Assembly (NCBI RefSeq): GCF_947498345.1
Contig: NZ_CANMJY010000014.1
Span: 1-64,000, forward strand
DNA length: 64,000 bases
Direction of reading: 5' to 3'
Source of the DNA: an uncultured Winogradskyella sp.
GTDB taxonomy: Bacteria > Bacteroidota > Bacteroidia > Flavobacteriales > Flavobacteriaceae
The position numbers and the translations under genes were made by a program. The notes under the pieces are model-generated. The model was not told the origin of the DNA. It searched no databases and saw nothing but the letters and a program-made list of their open reading frames with translations. Positions 36,886 through 45,876 of this stretch are shown here, one piece after another. Within the stretch, counting starts at the first letter, position 1, and each line of letters opens with the position of its first letter.

Positions 36886-36961
36886 TTTCTCAAAACCTAT
36901 AGCGTAAACCTAAAAGTCCTAAACGGGTTAGTGACTAGGTAAATCTAAAAACCTATAAATT

Positions 36962-37630
36962 ATGAAAAAGCAAGTACTTTTCTTGGCGATGATGTTATTA
37001 GGAATAACATCAGCCACAGCGACAACAGCAGGAGATGTTGTTTTAAATGGGGAAGATTTTAACAATGCACGCTATCGTTTTACCGAACCAATAGTGTTCA
37101 TTGAGCGTGGTGTAGAATTTTTAATCTTTACGGATGGAAGTTTCGATTTTAATACCGAAATATTTTCCACCTTACCTGAAGATGACCAATATTATTACAG
37201 ACGTAACAGACGTAGCACAAACCGAACTTATGGAGCTCCTGGAACAAGATACCACAATGGAGATAGAGGTGTTTTGGTAAGACACGACAGATTAGGCCGT
37301 GTAAGACGTATAGGCAATGTGTTTATCAATTACGATAGGCAAGGTCGGGTAAAACGTGTTGGTTCAGTCTATATGAGCTATAGAAGAGGACAACTGAAAC
37401 AAGTTGGTGGTCTACGTATTCTATATAATAGATATGGAGACGTTATTGGAACAAGAGGTCATGTTAATTTTAATAATCAAGGTTGTGGTTTCTGTGGAAC
37501 TACCACTTGTACTATTGACCATTTTAGCAGCACTTCTAATGACTGGAATGACGATTGGAATGACGATGACGATTATTACTACTATAGGAAAAATGGTAAA
37601 GTAAAAAAGCAGAAGAAACACAAATACTAA
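36962..37630 (+). CDS. Secreted protein with short YD.GR repeats
   Basis: A 222-residue protein with signal MKKQVLFLAMMLLGITSATATTA. The centre holds about four ~20-residue repeats of the form YDRxGRVxRVGxVxIxY (e.g. NYDRQGRVKRVGSVYMSYR, RLGRVRRIGNVFIN), then a Cys-bearing NNQGCGFCGTTTCTID and an Asp/Lys-rich end (NDDWNDDDDYYYYRKNGKVKKQKK). No family is recognised. The next gene is a paralogue with the same repeats. A sigma-54 type promoter lies upstream, so expression likely responds to an RpoN activator. Confidence 0.75.
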   Translation: MKKQVLFLAMMLLGITSATATTAGDVVLNGEDFNNARYRFTEPIVFIERGVEFLIFTDGSFDFNTEIFSTLPEDDQYYYRRNRRSTNRTYGAPGTRYHNGDRGVLVRHDRLGRVRRIGNVFINYDRQGRVKRVGSVYMSYRRGQLKQVGGLRILYNRYGDVIGTRGHVNFNNQGCGFCGTTTCTIDHFSSTSNDWNDDWNDDDDYYYYRKNGKVKKQKKHKY

Positions 37631-37667
37631 CATCTCGATTTAGCCTAACTAAACATTGAGATTTTAT

Positions 37668-37700
37668 AATCCCGAAAGCTTTCCCCAAGGCTTCGGGATT
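37668..37700 (+). terminator. Intrinsic terminator
   Basis: Stem AATCCCGAA/TTCGGGATT (37668-37676 with 37692-37700), a partly paired loop, then TTTTAATT. Confidence 0.75.
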
Positions 37701-37743
37701 TTTAATTACACAAACCACTTAGTAATCAATTTGTTATGCTTTT

Positions 37744-37758
37744 TGGCACGCTGTTTGT
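37744..37758 (+). promoter_or_regulatory. Sigma-54 type -24/-12 promoter
   Basis: TGGCACG-CTGT-TTGT fits the RpoN -24/-12 pattern closely. It lies 38 bp before ATG 37796; the predicted start near 37770 rules out the upstream ATG at 37769. Confidence 0.65.
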
Positions 37759-37795
37759 TTAGTACATAATGAGTTTAATTTTAAAACCTTTAACT

Positions 37796-39067
37796 ATGAA
37801 ACGGATACTATATTTTTTTGCAGCCATAGTCGCTTTTAGCACTACTGCATTCGCAACCAACACAACAACATTAGAAGCTGAGGCTTCAATTACTAATTAT
37901 GTGAGAGGTTATAGTAATTCTTTCATATTTAATGAAGGAGGTATCGAATTTTCGGTATATAGAGATGGACAATTTGATTTTTATATTCCAGATTACGGTC
38001 CAGATGTAAGCATAGGCATAAATTCGCCTGGGTTTTCTCTAAGCTTTAACTCTGGTTATAACTATAACCCTTATGTACAGTATGATAGTTTTGGAGCTAT
38101 TATTCAAATTGAAAACACACCTATCTTCTATGATTTTTATGGTAGAGTTAATCAAATAGGTGACATTTTTATCACCTACAACGGATTTAACAGAATTAGT
38201 AGAATTGGTGGATTAAATGTGTATTACAGAAACAATGTGTTTTGGAGATATGATGGGTTTATCAATGTGTATAACAGAGCATATATTTACAGACCATGGC
38301 ACAGGTTTTATATTGTACCACCTGTTAACTACTGTGTAGTTAATGTAAATCCGTACAGACAATTTTATACACCTGTAAGACATATTTATTACAGACCTTA
38401 TAGAAACAATGTAAGATACGTTAATGTTAATAATACAAGACGTGGAAACACAAGGGTTACCACAAGACGAAACAGTAGTAGTAGTTATGCGCAAACCCCA
38501 AGAACTCGAAGAGAGCGTACTATACAGCGAAATGTAACACGTAGAAATACCGAGATAACGCGTACCCGAAGTACCCGTTTAGCACAAAACAGTACAACGA
38601 CGCGTTCTACCAGAAGTATAAGGAATATAGAAGCTGGCACAGGGTCTACGACAAGACGTTCTGATAATGCGACAACAACACGCTCTAACACGAGAACAAT
38701 AAGACCTAATGAAAGTACCAGAGCAACAAGTAAAACAACACGAACACGTTCTAACAGAAACATGTCGACGCCCTCAAAAACGACACGCTTTAGTTCAGTA
38801 AGGTCAACAAGAACCACAAATAAAAATGTGACCAGAACTAAGAGTTCAGTGTCTAATAAGGTAGAACGGACAAGAAGTACTTCGGTTAGAAAACCAAAAG
38901 CGACTAAATCTCGTACATATAATAGAACAAGTTCGCAAAGTAATAAGCAACGAAGTACAGTTCAGAATAAAAGAAAAAAATCTTCTTCTACGTCGAGCAG
39001 ATCTAATACAAGTAGAAACAGCAATAAGCGTTCTACAAGATCTAATACAAGACGATCCAGAGGATAA
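37796..39067 (+). CDS. Secreted YD.GR-repeat protein with Arg/Ser/Thr-rich tail
   Basis: A 423-residue paralogue of 36962-37630, starting at ATG 37796 with signal MKRILYFFAAIVAFSTTAFA. The N-terminal ~200 residues carry repeats like VQYDSFGAIIQIENTPIFYDFYGRVNQIGDIFITYNGF. The last ~210 residues are low complexity, almost all R, S, T, N and K (TRRNSSSSYAQTPRTRRER... to RSNTRRSRG) with no acidic stretch. A strongly basic tail on an exported protein could bind polyanions such as DNA or polysaccharide. A sigma-54 type promoter precedes it. The function is unknown. Confidence 0.75.
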   Translation: MKRILYFFAAIVAFSTTAFATNTTTLEAEASITNYVRGYSNSFIFNEGGIEFSVYRDGQFDFYIPDYGPDVSIGINSPGFSLSFNSGYNYNPYVQYDSFGAIIQIENTPIFYDFYGRVNQIGDIFITYNGFNRISRIGGLNVYYRNNVFWRYDGFINVYNRAYIYRPWHRFYIVPPVNYCVVNVNPYRQFYTPVRHIYYRPYRNNVRYVNVNNTRRGNTRVTTRRNSSSSYAQTPRTRRERTIQRNVTRRNTEITRTRSTRLAQNSTTTRSTRSIRNIEAGTGSTTRRSDNATTTRSNTRTIRPNESTRATSKTTRTRSNRNMSTPSKTTRFSSVRSTRTTNKNVTRTKSSVSNKVERTRSTSVRKPKATKSRTYNRTSSQSNKQRSTVQNKRKKSSSTSSRSNTSRNSNKRSTRSNTRRSRG

Positions 39068-39099
39068 AAATATAGAATGATTTTTTTGGTTGGTTAGTA

Positions 39100-39143
39100 G
39101 AAATCCCGCATGATGTATGCCTCAGAGCACCTTGCGGGATTTC
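39100..39143. terminator. Hairpin terminator between convergent genes
   Basis: An 11-bp stem GAAATCCCGCA (39100-39110) with TGCGGGATTTC (39133-39143) and a 22-nt loop. Confidence 0.65.
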
Positions 39144-39152
39144 TCATGTAGA

Positions 39153-40613
39153 TTACTTTAATCGTAAATACTTTCTTATCTGATTTGAAACATCTTCCGA
39201 AACATTAAGCCTATAAATAGATGCGACATATATGACACCTATTAATAAAGATTTTAAAGCAATATTTATGACAGGATGAAATGGGAAGTCCCAAAAATAC
39301 AGTAATCCCGAGAGTAATACCAAGAGCAAAACGATCTTTAAAGATGCCATAGAATACGGTAACATATCAAACTTTTGCTTCACAAAAATTACCTTTATGG
39401 TATTGTAAATTATTACAGCTAAAAATGTTGCAAAAGCTGAACCTTTTATACCATAAACAGGTATAAAAATGTAGTTAAGAACAATAGCTATAAAAGCCAA
39501 TAATACACCAAAGAACAGTACCATTTTATAATAATCACTATTAAACAAAATGGCATTATTATTTCCAAGACTATTATCGTAAAGTTTAGCTAAACTTACG
39601 ATAATGACCACAAAAAGGCCACCTGTAAATTCATCGGGAAGAATCTCATACAATTGATTAATGTTTAAAATAATCAGCAAAAAAATAAATCCACTTATAA
39701 TCAATAAACTTATTGAACTTCGTTTGTAAAGGTTTTCTAAAGCTGTTTTGTTTTTATCATTCAAATATTTTGCAGTTAAAGGCATCATTATTTGATGCAT
39801 GGCGCGTTGTGGGACTGCAATAACCGTAGCAATAAAAATTGCGACACTGTAATAGGCCACTTGCTCAATATCTTCTATCATTAAGCCAATCATAAATTTA
39901 TCGATATCTAAAATTAACATAGATACAGAACCAGCAATAATCATAAGTGTAGCGTATTTTAAAATAGATGGTAGCTTATCTACCTTGTACAATCTTATCT
40001 TCGGAAACCTTACAGAAAATGCATAGAGCATCATTACAAGCATACGAAGCATATATACTGCAACCAGAGCAACTATAAACTGTTCTACAGTTAGCCAGTC
40101 TAAATACACCAAAAACAGTAATAGCATAATACTAGCGCGATGAAATATCTCTTTCATTACATTACCAAAGACCGTTTTTAATTGCACTTTAGACCAGGCA
40201 AAAAAGATTTCAAAATACGCCATAGCTATAGCTAAAACAAAGATGTGCCAAATATAGCCTCCTACTATTTCATTTTCATTTGAAAGCAAACTACCAATAC
40301 CTTCATAAAAAAAATAACCTATTAAGGCAACTGGAACTATAAATGCAAAAGGCAGGAATAGCATTAAACTTAAGAAGCCATTGATACTGGTCTTAGACTT
40401 AAATGACGAATAAAATTTAATTATGGCATTATGCACACCAAAAGCCATAAAAGGCATCATAATATTGGCTGCAGATAGTAAAAACGCCACTAAACCATAG
40501 TACTGGTCTGTTAAAAAATTAGTGTAAAGAAAAAGTGTATTAATCGCACCAATACCAAAACCTAAGTAAGTACTTATGGTATTCTTAAAGGTTTGTCTTA
40601 ATACAATGCTCAT
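39153..40613 (-). CDS. Oligosaccharide flippase family protein (Wzx-like)
   Basis: A 486-residue membrane protein with ~12-14 spans beginning RQTFKNTISTYLGFGIGAINTLFLYT and containing the usual ..LLSAANIMMPFMAFGVHNAIIKFYSSF region of Wzx/MurJ-MATE-like exporters. It would move lipid-linked sugars across the inner membrane. It is the last gene of an operon with a glycosyltransferase and YfhO-like protein on the same strand, with 47-bp spacing. Confidence 0.85.
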   Translation of the reverse strand: MSIVLRQTFKNTISTYLGFGIGAINTLFLYTNFLTDQYYGLVAFLLSAANIMMPFMAFGVHNAIIKFYSSFKSKTSINGFLSLMLFLPFAFIVPVALIGYFFYEGIGSLLSNENEIVGGYIWHIFVLAIAMAYFEIFFAWSKVQLKTVFGNVMKEIFHRASIMLLLFLVYLDWLTVEQFIVALVAVYMLRMLVMMLYAFSVRFPKIRLYKVDKLPSILKYATLMIIAGSVSMLILDIDKFMIGLMIEDIEQVAYYSVAIFIATVIAVPQRAMHQIMMPLTAKYLNDKNKTALENLYKRSSISLLIISGFIFLLIILNINQLYEILPDEFTGGLFVVIIVSLAKLYDNSLGNNNAILFNSDYYKMVLFFGVLLAFIAIVLNYIFIPVYGIKGSAFATFLAVIIYNTIKVIFVKQKFDMLPYSMASLKIVLLLVLLSGLLYFWDFPFHPVINIALKSLLIGVIYVASIYRLNVSEDVSNQIRKYLRLK

Positions 40614-40660
40614 GGAGTTACAAGTTACAACTATAAAATATCAAAATCCTCTAAAGGTTC

Positions 40661-41941
40661 TCAAATCATATTTGTTAATTTCTCTGTTAATGCTTTTCTA
40701 CTATATGGCTGCAAACCAATAGCATTAACCTTTAAGTTATTACTTTGATAGGCTTCAAAATATTTTAAAATCTGAGTTTTTAACTTGGAGTTCTGGTCAT
40801 AATTAAAATACGTCCCAGTATTTGTTGATGTGATGATTTGCTCTACATCAGAATTCTCCGGACCAATAGCCAATATAGGAGTTTCAGAAATTAAATATTC
40901 AAATACTTTCCCTGGAATGATCGCCTTAGTATCTTCTGAATCTATCTCAATAAGTAGTAATAGTTGAGATTGTAGTTGAAATGTAATCGCCTTATTATGA
41001 CTTACATATCCTACAATATTTAAATAGTCTTTTAATCCATTTTTATGAATAGATTCTATAACATCATCACTAACTACACCAACTAAATTAAGTTGAAACA
41101 CTTCTGAAAATACTTCGTTTTCAGTGATCAATTCCGAAAGCACTTTCCATAATACCTTTGGGTTGCGCTCAGATAATAATGAACCTATGTGTGATAGCGT
41201 AAATTTTTTATCCTTCCCTTCTACACTAACCGTATGCGAATCATATCCATTGGTAATTACGGAAACAGGCTGCTTAGTTTTACTTAAGAATTCATTTTTA
41301 GTATGATTGCTTGTCACAATAATTCTATCTGCAGAATTTAAGACTTCTAACTCTAATGCCTTGTGTTTTTGTTGGGAAGAATGACTTAGTTTTAAATCTT
41401 TATGGTAACCAATAGTAGTCCAGGGGTCTCTAAAATCCGTTATCCAATTAAGATCTAGTTGTGCTTTTAATTGAAGTCCAATCAAATGCAAACTATGTGG
41501 CGGACCAGTAGTAATAATGGTTTCTATACTATGTTTATGAATATATTTTGAAAGGTATGCTACCGAAGGCTTTATCCAATATTTACGGGCATCTGGAATG
41601 AAAAAATTTCCACGGACGTAAAGCATTAATTTTTCTAGTAATGATTGTTTTTTAGATTTTGGTATAACTCCCGAACTTATGGTCTTTGTACTTTTCTTAG
41701 CAAATAATCGCGCTATAGTATAAGGCTCATTAATCGGTTGTTTAAGAATCGTAACATTCTTAGGAATTTCACTAACTAAACTCTCATCAATAATCGGATA
41801 ATTAGGATTATCTGGGCAATACACAATGGGTTCAACACCAAACTCTGGTAAATACTTTACGAATTTTAGCCAACGTTGCACTCCTGGACCACCAGCAGGT
41901 GGCCAATAGTAACAGATTATTAAGACTTTTTTCTTGCTCAT
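40661..41941 (-). CDS. Glycosyltransferase family 4 (WbuB-like)
   Basis: A 426-residue GT-B protein. The N-terminal domain opens KKVLIICYYWPPAGGPGVQRWLKFVKYLPEFGVEP, typical of the GT4 group of envelope glycosyltransferases. The C-terminal domain has FTLSHIGSLLSERNPKVLW and the EYLISETPILAIGPENSDVEQII nucleotide-sugar motif. It is located between the YfhO-like and flippase genes (34 and 47 bp spacing), so it probably builds the glycan that the flippase moves. The acceptor is unknown. Confidence 0.88.
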   Translation of the reverse strand: MSKKKVLIICYYWPPAGGPGVQRWLKFVKYLPEFGVEPIVYCPDNPNYPIIDESLVSEIPKNVTILKQPINEPYTIARLFAKKSTKTISSGVIPKSKKQSLLEKLMLYVRGNFFIPDARKYWIKPSVAYLSKYIHKHSIETIITTGPPHSLHLIGLQLKAQLDLNWITDFRDPWTTIGYHKDLKLSHSSQQKHKALELEVLNSADRIIVTSNHTKNEFLSKTKQPVSVITNGYDSHTVSVEGKDKKFTLSHIGSLLSERNPKVLWKVLSELITENEVFSEVFQLNLVGVVSDDVIESIHKNGLKDYLNIVGYVSHNKAITFQLQSQLLLLIEIDSEDTKAIIPGKVFEYLISETPILAIGPENSDVEQIITSTNTGTYFNYDQNSKLKTQILKYFEAYQSNNLKVNAIGLQPYSRKALTEKLTNMI

Positions 41942-41975
41942 TTTTGTTATTCCTGTTTACACAGGGATGACACAA

Positions 41976-44408
41976 TCAGTCGTTTTTTCTTTTAACCATA
42001 TAGAAAATACCAAGAAATAATAAGATGCCAAACACAGCAGAACTTGCCATAGCAATTTTACTTCCAGTAGCTACAACTTTAGGTTCAAATTTAAATTCTA
42101 TGGTATGATTACCCTTAGGTATTTCCATACCACGTAGTACATAGTTAACACGTTGATGAGGTACTAAATCTCCATTTAAGTAGGCATTCCAACCTTGGTT
42201 ATAATAGATTTCAGAAAACACTGCAAAGCCATCATTTAAATTATTTGATTCGTACTTTAAATAGTTAGGCTTAAACTCTTTGAGTTGTATTGATGCCGTT
42301 GAGTCTACAAGGTATTTGGTAACCTCTGGTTTAGCGCTAAAATCTGATTCCGTTGTTACAGCTGTAATTTTTGTGTCTAAGCTGTCTAAGGCTTTAATTT
42401 CAGTATTTGCATCAGGTAGTTGCTTTAACTCACTAATAAACCATGCATTACCATTGGCATCAGGATTATCATAAGGAAATATTTGTCCTTGATCTTCTGC
42501 AATGATATATTTAGTATTGAGCATATTAAGAACATTCATATTGTTATTATAAATATGAAACTCCATCAGTTCGTTATAACGGCCTAGTTTTGCAGCATGA
42601 TAACCAAATAACGAATTATGAAAATATGCAGCACGTCCTGGTTTTTGCTGCCCTTCGGTAGACATATCCAAGACTCTAAAATGACCTTTATCTTTTAAAA
42701 TTTGCTTATCTGCAGCATTAGGCTGATAAGGCTTATCGACGCGCAATGCCGATTCGAAATTATCATTATTAACGTATTGCCTGTTAACACTTACCAAATC
42801 AAATAAAATTAATACTGCAAAAACGACAATAACTAAGTTCTCTGATAATTTCTTTTTTAAGAAAAGGTAAATGGTGCCAGCAGAAAGCAAAACTAAAATC
42901 AAAGTTCTAATAGTATCTGATGTAAATAAAGCCTTTCTGTCTTCAATAACCGCATCTATAAACGGTTGGCCATAAGCTCTGATATAATCATCGTCACGCA
43001 GACCTTCAAAATCAAATAATACAGATTTGAATAATAGGAAAACCGAAGCTAAACCTGCAGTAATAATGAGCGTATATTTTAAGGCTTTGAGCTTTTCTTC
43101 ATCTTTTTGAAAATCATTAAATAAACGTACTAAGGCAAAAATCCCTAGTACTGGGATACACAGTTCTAAAATTACCTGAATTGAGGTTACAGCTCTAAAC
43201 TTATTATAAAGTGGTACATAATCAATAAAGAAATTGGTTAAGAATTCTAAGTTCTTACCATATGATAATAAAAGTGCTAATATTGTACCAGTTACTAACC
43301 ACCATTTTAATCTCCCTTTCACCAAAAATAAACCTAAGACAAAAAGAAATATAATTACTGCGCCCACGTAAGCAGGTGCTTCAACGATAGGTTGTTCTCC
43401 CCAATACATTGGTGCATTTTTAGAAGCCTCTAAAGCTTCAATTGGTGACGCTCCAAGGTTAATATAAGCTTTGTAAGTTTCAGAATCCTTGCCTACATCT
43501 TCGGTGTTACCACCACCCATAAACTTAGGAATATAAAGGTTAAATGTTTCTGCAAAACCATAACTGTATTGTGTAATATAATCTTTACTGAGACCGTTTG
43601 AAGCTTCTTTCGGTGACCCATCAGTATTAATCGTTAATTCACTTTTTCCACGAGTACTTTCATTAACATACTCTTGGGTGGCCATAAGATTAGTTGCATT
43701 TAGACCTATTGCTAAGATTGCAGCGAGCGATAAAAAACCTACAGACTTAAAAAAATGAGGCAACAATTTTTTTCGATAAGCATCAATGAAATATGCAAGT
43801 CCTAATACAATGATAAGGAACAGCAAGTAGTAGGTCATCTGTGGATGATTGGTAGTTATTTCTAACCCAGAAGCCACTACCGTTAGTAAAAATCCAAGAA
43901 TATATTTCTTTCTAAACGTTAGGATAATACCTGCTAAAACCATAGGCATATATGCTATAGCATGTGCTTTAGCATTGTGACCTACTCCTAAAATAATTAT
44001 CAAATAGGTAGAAAAGCCAAAGGTCAGTGCTCCCAATGCGGCGAGTTTAAAATCAACTTTAAGCGACAGTAATAGGATATAAAACCCTAAAAAATAAAGG
44101 AACAAATAATCTGCTGGTCTTGGTAAAAACCTAAGTGTTAAATCTAACTTCTTTATATAATTATGCGGATATTTTGCACCCAATTGATAGGTAGGCATGC
44201 CTCCAAATGCGCTATTGGTCCAATAGGTTTCTTCACCAGTTTCTTTAGCAAATTCCTTTTGTTGCTGAGCCATACCTATATAATGCATTATATCGCTCTG
44301 AAAAATCTTTTTACCTTGTAAAACCGGACTAAAATATGCTAATGAGAATACTATAAATCCAATTAAAATAAGGATGTGCGGCAATAAACGTTTGAAAGAA
44401 AAAGCCAT
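41976..44408 (-). CDS. YfhO family membrane protein
   Basis: An 810-residue membrane protein with about 12 spans (e.g. ILILIGFIVFSLAYFSPVL, AIAYMPMVLAGIILTF) and a C-terminal soluble part with FKPNYLKYESNNLNDGFAVFSEIYYNQGWNAYLNG, the mark of the YfhO family of GT-C-like enzymes thought to act on lipid-linked glycans, typically ~800-900 residues. The large periplasmic loop and final TM fit. It lies second in the envelope operon, after DUF4834 and before the GT4. Confidence 0.88.
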   Translation of the reverse strand: MAFSFKRLLPHILILIGFIVFSLAYFSPVLQGKKIFQSDIMHYIGMAQQQKEFAKETGEETYWTNSAFGGMPTYQLGAKYPHNYIKKLDLTLRFLPRPADYLFLYFLGFYILLLSLKVDFKLAALGALTFGFSTYLIIILGVGHNAKAHAIAYMPMVLAGIILTFRKKYILGFLLTVVASGLEITTNHPQMTYYLLFLIIVLGLAYFIDAYRKKLLPHFFKSVGFLSLAAILAIGLNATNLMATQEYVNESTRGKSELTINTDGSPKEASNGLSKDYITQYSYGFAETFNLYIPKFMGGGNTEDVGKDSETYKAYINLGASPIEALEASKNAPMYWGEQPIVEAPAYVGAVIIFLFVLGLFLVKGRLKWWLVTGTILALLLSYGKNLEFLTNFFIDYVPLYNKFRAVTSIQVILELCIPVLGIFALVRLFNDFQKDEEKLKALKYTLIITAGLASVFLLFKSVLFDFEGLRDDDYIRAYGQPFIDAVIEDRKALFTSDTIRTLILVLLSAGTIYLFLKKKLSENLVIVVFAVLILFDLVSVNRQYVNNDNFESALRVDKPYQPNAADKQILKDKGHFRVLDMSTEGQQKPGRAAYFHNSLFGYHAAKLGRYNELMEFHIYNNNMNVLNMLNTKYIIAEDQGQIFPYDNPDANGNAWFISELKQLPDANTEIKALDSLDTKITAVTTESDFSAKPEVTKYLVDSTASIQLKEFKPNYLKYESNNLNDGFAVFSEIYYNQGWNAYLNGDLVPHQRVNYVLRGMEIPKGNHTIEFKFEPKVVATGSKIAMASSAVFGILLFLGIFYMVKRKND

Positions 44409-44481
44409 GAAAATCTGCTAATAATTGATACTGTAAAGTAGTTATTTTTTATGATAAGATGGACATTGGTCAAAAACAATC

Positions 44482-44775
44482 TTAATCGAGTTCTTCGTAG
44501 TCTATATATTCTCCAACTTTTTCGTTGGATTTTGTATTTCGATTAGGCATTCTATCAATAACGGTATCCCCTTCTCGCCTTTGTTGTTCTGCACGTTGTT
44601 GTGATTGGTTTTGAAAACCTCCAAACTGTTGGCCAAATTTCTCTTCAGCCTTTTTTGCTACAAAACGTATAAGTAAAGGAGCAAAAAGTCTGGCTAAAAT
44701 TTTTAATCCAAACCAAATTAACAAAATAATTAATATTGTTCTCAATAATCCCATTGCCGAAGCTTCTTGTATCAT
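44482..44775 (-). CDS. DUF4834 family small membrane protein
   Basis: A 97-residue protein with one membrane span (MGLLRTILIILLIWFGLKILARL), an arginine/glutamine-rich middle (QNQSQQRAEQQRREGDTVID) and the acidic end EYIDYEELD. The span followed by FVAKKAEEKFGQQFGG and the DYEE terminus match DUF4834. The function is unknown. It leads the operon into the YfhO-like protein (73 bp gap). Confidence 0.85.
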   Translation of the reverse strand: MIQEASAMGLLRTILIILLIWFGLKILARLFAPLLIRFVAKKAEEKFGQQFGGFQNQSQQRAEQQRREGDTVIDRMPNRNTKSNEKVGEYIDYEELD

Positions 44776-44793
44776 TATAAATTAAGTAATATT

Positions 44794-44801
44794 CAAAAAT
44801 A
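44794..44801 (-). promoter_or_regulatory. Candidate -7 box for the envelope operon
   Basis: The minus strand reads TATTTTTG, 18 bp before the DUF4834 start, matching TAnnTTTG. Confidence 0.45.
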
Positions 44802-44855
44802 CAATTATACTTATTTATAATACGTTATTAATACTTAAAAAAAGTATAAAATATC

Positions 44856-44863
44856 TATATTTG
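44856..44863 (+). promoter_or_regulatory. Candidate -7 box for the gene at 44882
   Basis: TATATTTG in the context TCTATATTTGAACT, identical over 14 bp to the site at 8845-8858. Confidence 0.5.
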
Positions 44864-44881
44864 AACTTAAACCAAAGATAA

Positions 44882-45868
44882 ATGCGTATTCTCAAATCAC
44901 TTTTTGTTCTATTATCAATTACAGCCTACACGTCTACTTACGCTCAATATACTGAAGTTATCAATTCTAATCGTCCAGGTGTTTCAGAAAGTGCTTTTTC
45001 TGTCGGAACCAATGTTATACAATTTGAAGCAGGAGCATTTACAGTAAAAGAAGAACATACACCATTGGATTATGAAGTTTCAGGTTTTGGTCTCGATTTT
45101 TCTATTCGCTATGGCTTGCTATTTGAGCAACTTGAGTTATCGCTAGATGGTATTTACCAAAATGATAAAGTACAAATTAATAATGCTGCAGTACCCTTTG
45201 ACGATAAGCGTTCAAACTTTAGAAACTTTACGATTGGTGCAAAATATTTAGTATATGATCCTTATAAAAATGCTGAAGAAGCTAAGCCAAACTTATATAG
45301 CTATCATGCAAATAGGAAATTTCAATGGAAATCCTTAATACCAGCAGTAGCCGTTTATGCAGGTGCTAATTTCGATACCAAAAACAATCCATTAATCCCT
45401 TATAATGTTATTAGTACTTCTAATAATGATGGTGGCTTTAGTCCAAAAGTTATGGTTGCTACTCAAAATAACTTTAATGGTGGTTGGGTATTTGTTATGA
45501 ATCTTATAATGGATAGAATTGGTACAGATTATTCCGAGTTTCAATATATGTTTACATTAACCCATTCCTTTACTCCACAGTGGGTCGTATTTGGCGAAGC
45601 ACAAGGTATAGATGGTGATTTTTACAGCGATAATATTTTTAGATTTGGAGGTGCTTATCTATGGACAAAGGACTTTCAACTCGATGCAAATATCGCCTTT
45701 AATACTAAAGACACACCTTCGGTTTTTAATATTGCTTTTGGCGCTTCTTACCGCTTAGATTTTCATAAAGACAAGAAAATTGATAATGGTAATGGCAATG
45801 ATGGAAATTTTAAAAAGAAAAGAAAAAAGAAAAAGAAGACTGATGATTTTGATTCTGATGGAATATAG
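44882..45868 (+). CDS. Outer-membrane transporter-like beta-barrel protein
   Basis: A 328-residue secreted protein with signal MRILKSLFVLLSITAYTSTYAQ. The NSNRPGVSESAFSVGTNVIQFEAGAFTV opening and alternating hydrophobic strands ending in aromatic residues match the phenol-degradation meta-pathway/transporter type outer-membrane barrel. It ends, unusually, with a Lys-rich tail (KKKRKKKKKTDD). The GNAT gene follows 8 bp later, so the two form an operon. Confidence 0.75.
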   Translation: MRILKSLFVLLSITAYTSTYAQYTEVINSNRPGVSESAFSVGTNVIQFEAGAFTVKEEHTPLDYEVSGFGLDFSIRYGLLFEQLELSLDGIYQNDKVQINNAAVPFDDKRSNFRNFTIGAKYLVYDPYKNAEEAKPNLYSYHANRKFQWKSLIPAVAVYAGANFDTKNNPLIPYNVISTSNNDGGFSPKVMVATQNNFNGGWVFVMNLIMDRIGTDYSEFQYMFTLTHSFTPQWVVFGEAQGIDGDFYSDNIFRFGGAYLWTKDFQLDANIAFNTKDTPSVFNIAFGASYRLDFHKDKKIDNGNGNDGNFKKKRKKKKKTDDFDSDGI

Positions 45869-45876
45869 ACTATTGC

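Noticed and set aside
38213-38817. Two minus-strand frames (93 and 110 aa) antisense to the Arg/Ser-rich gene
   Set aside because: They reflect the low-complexity codons on the plus strand; they have no start site or signal of their own.
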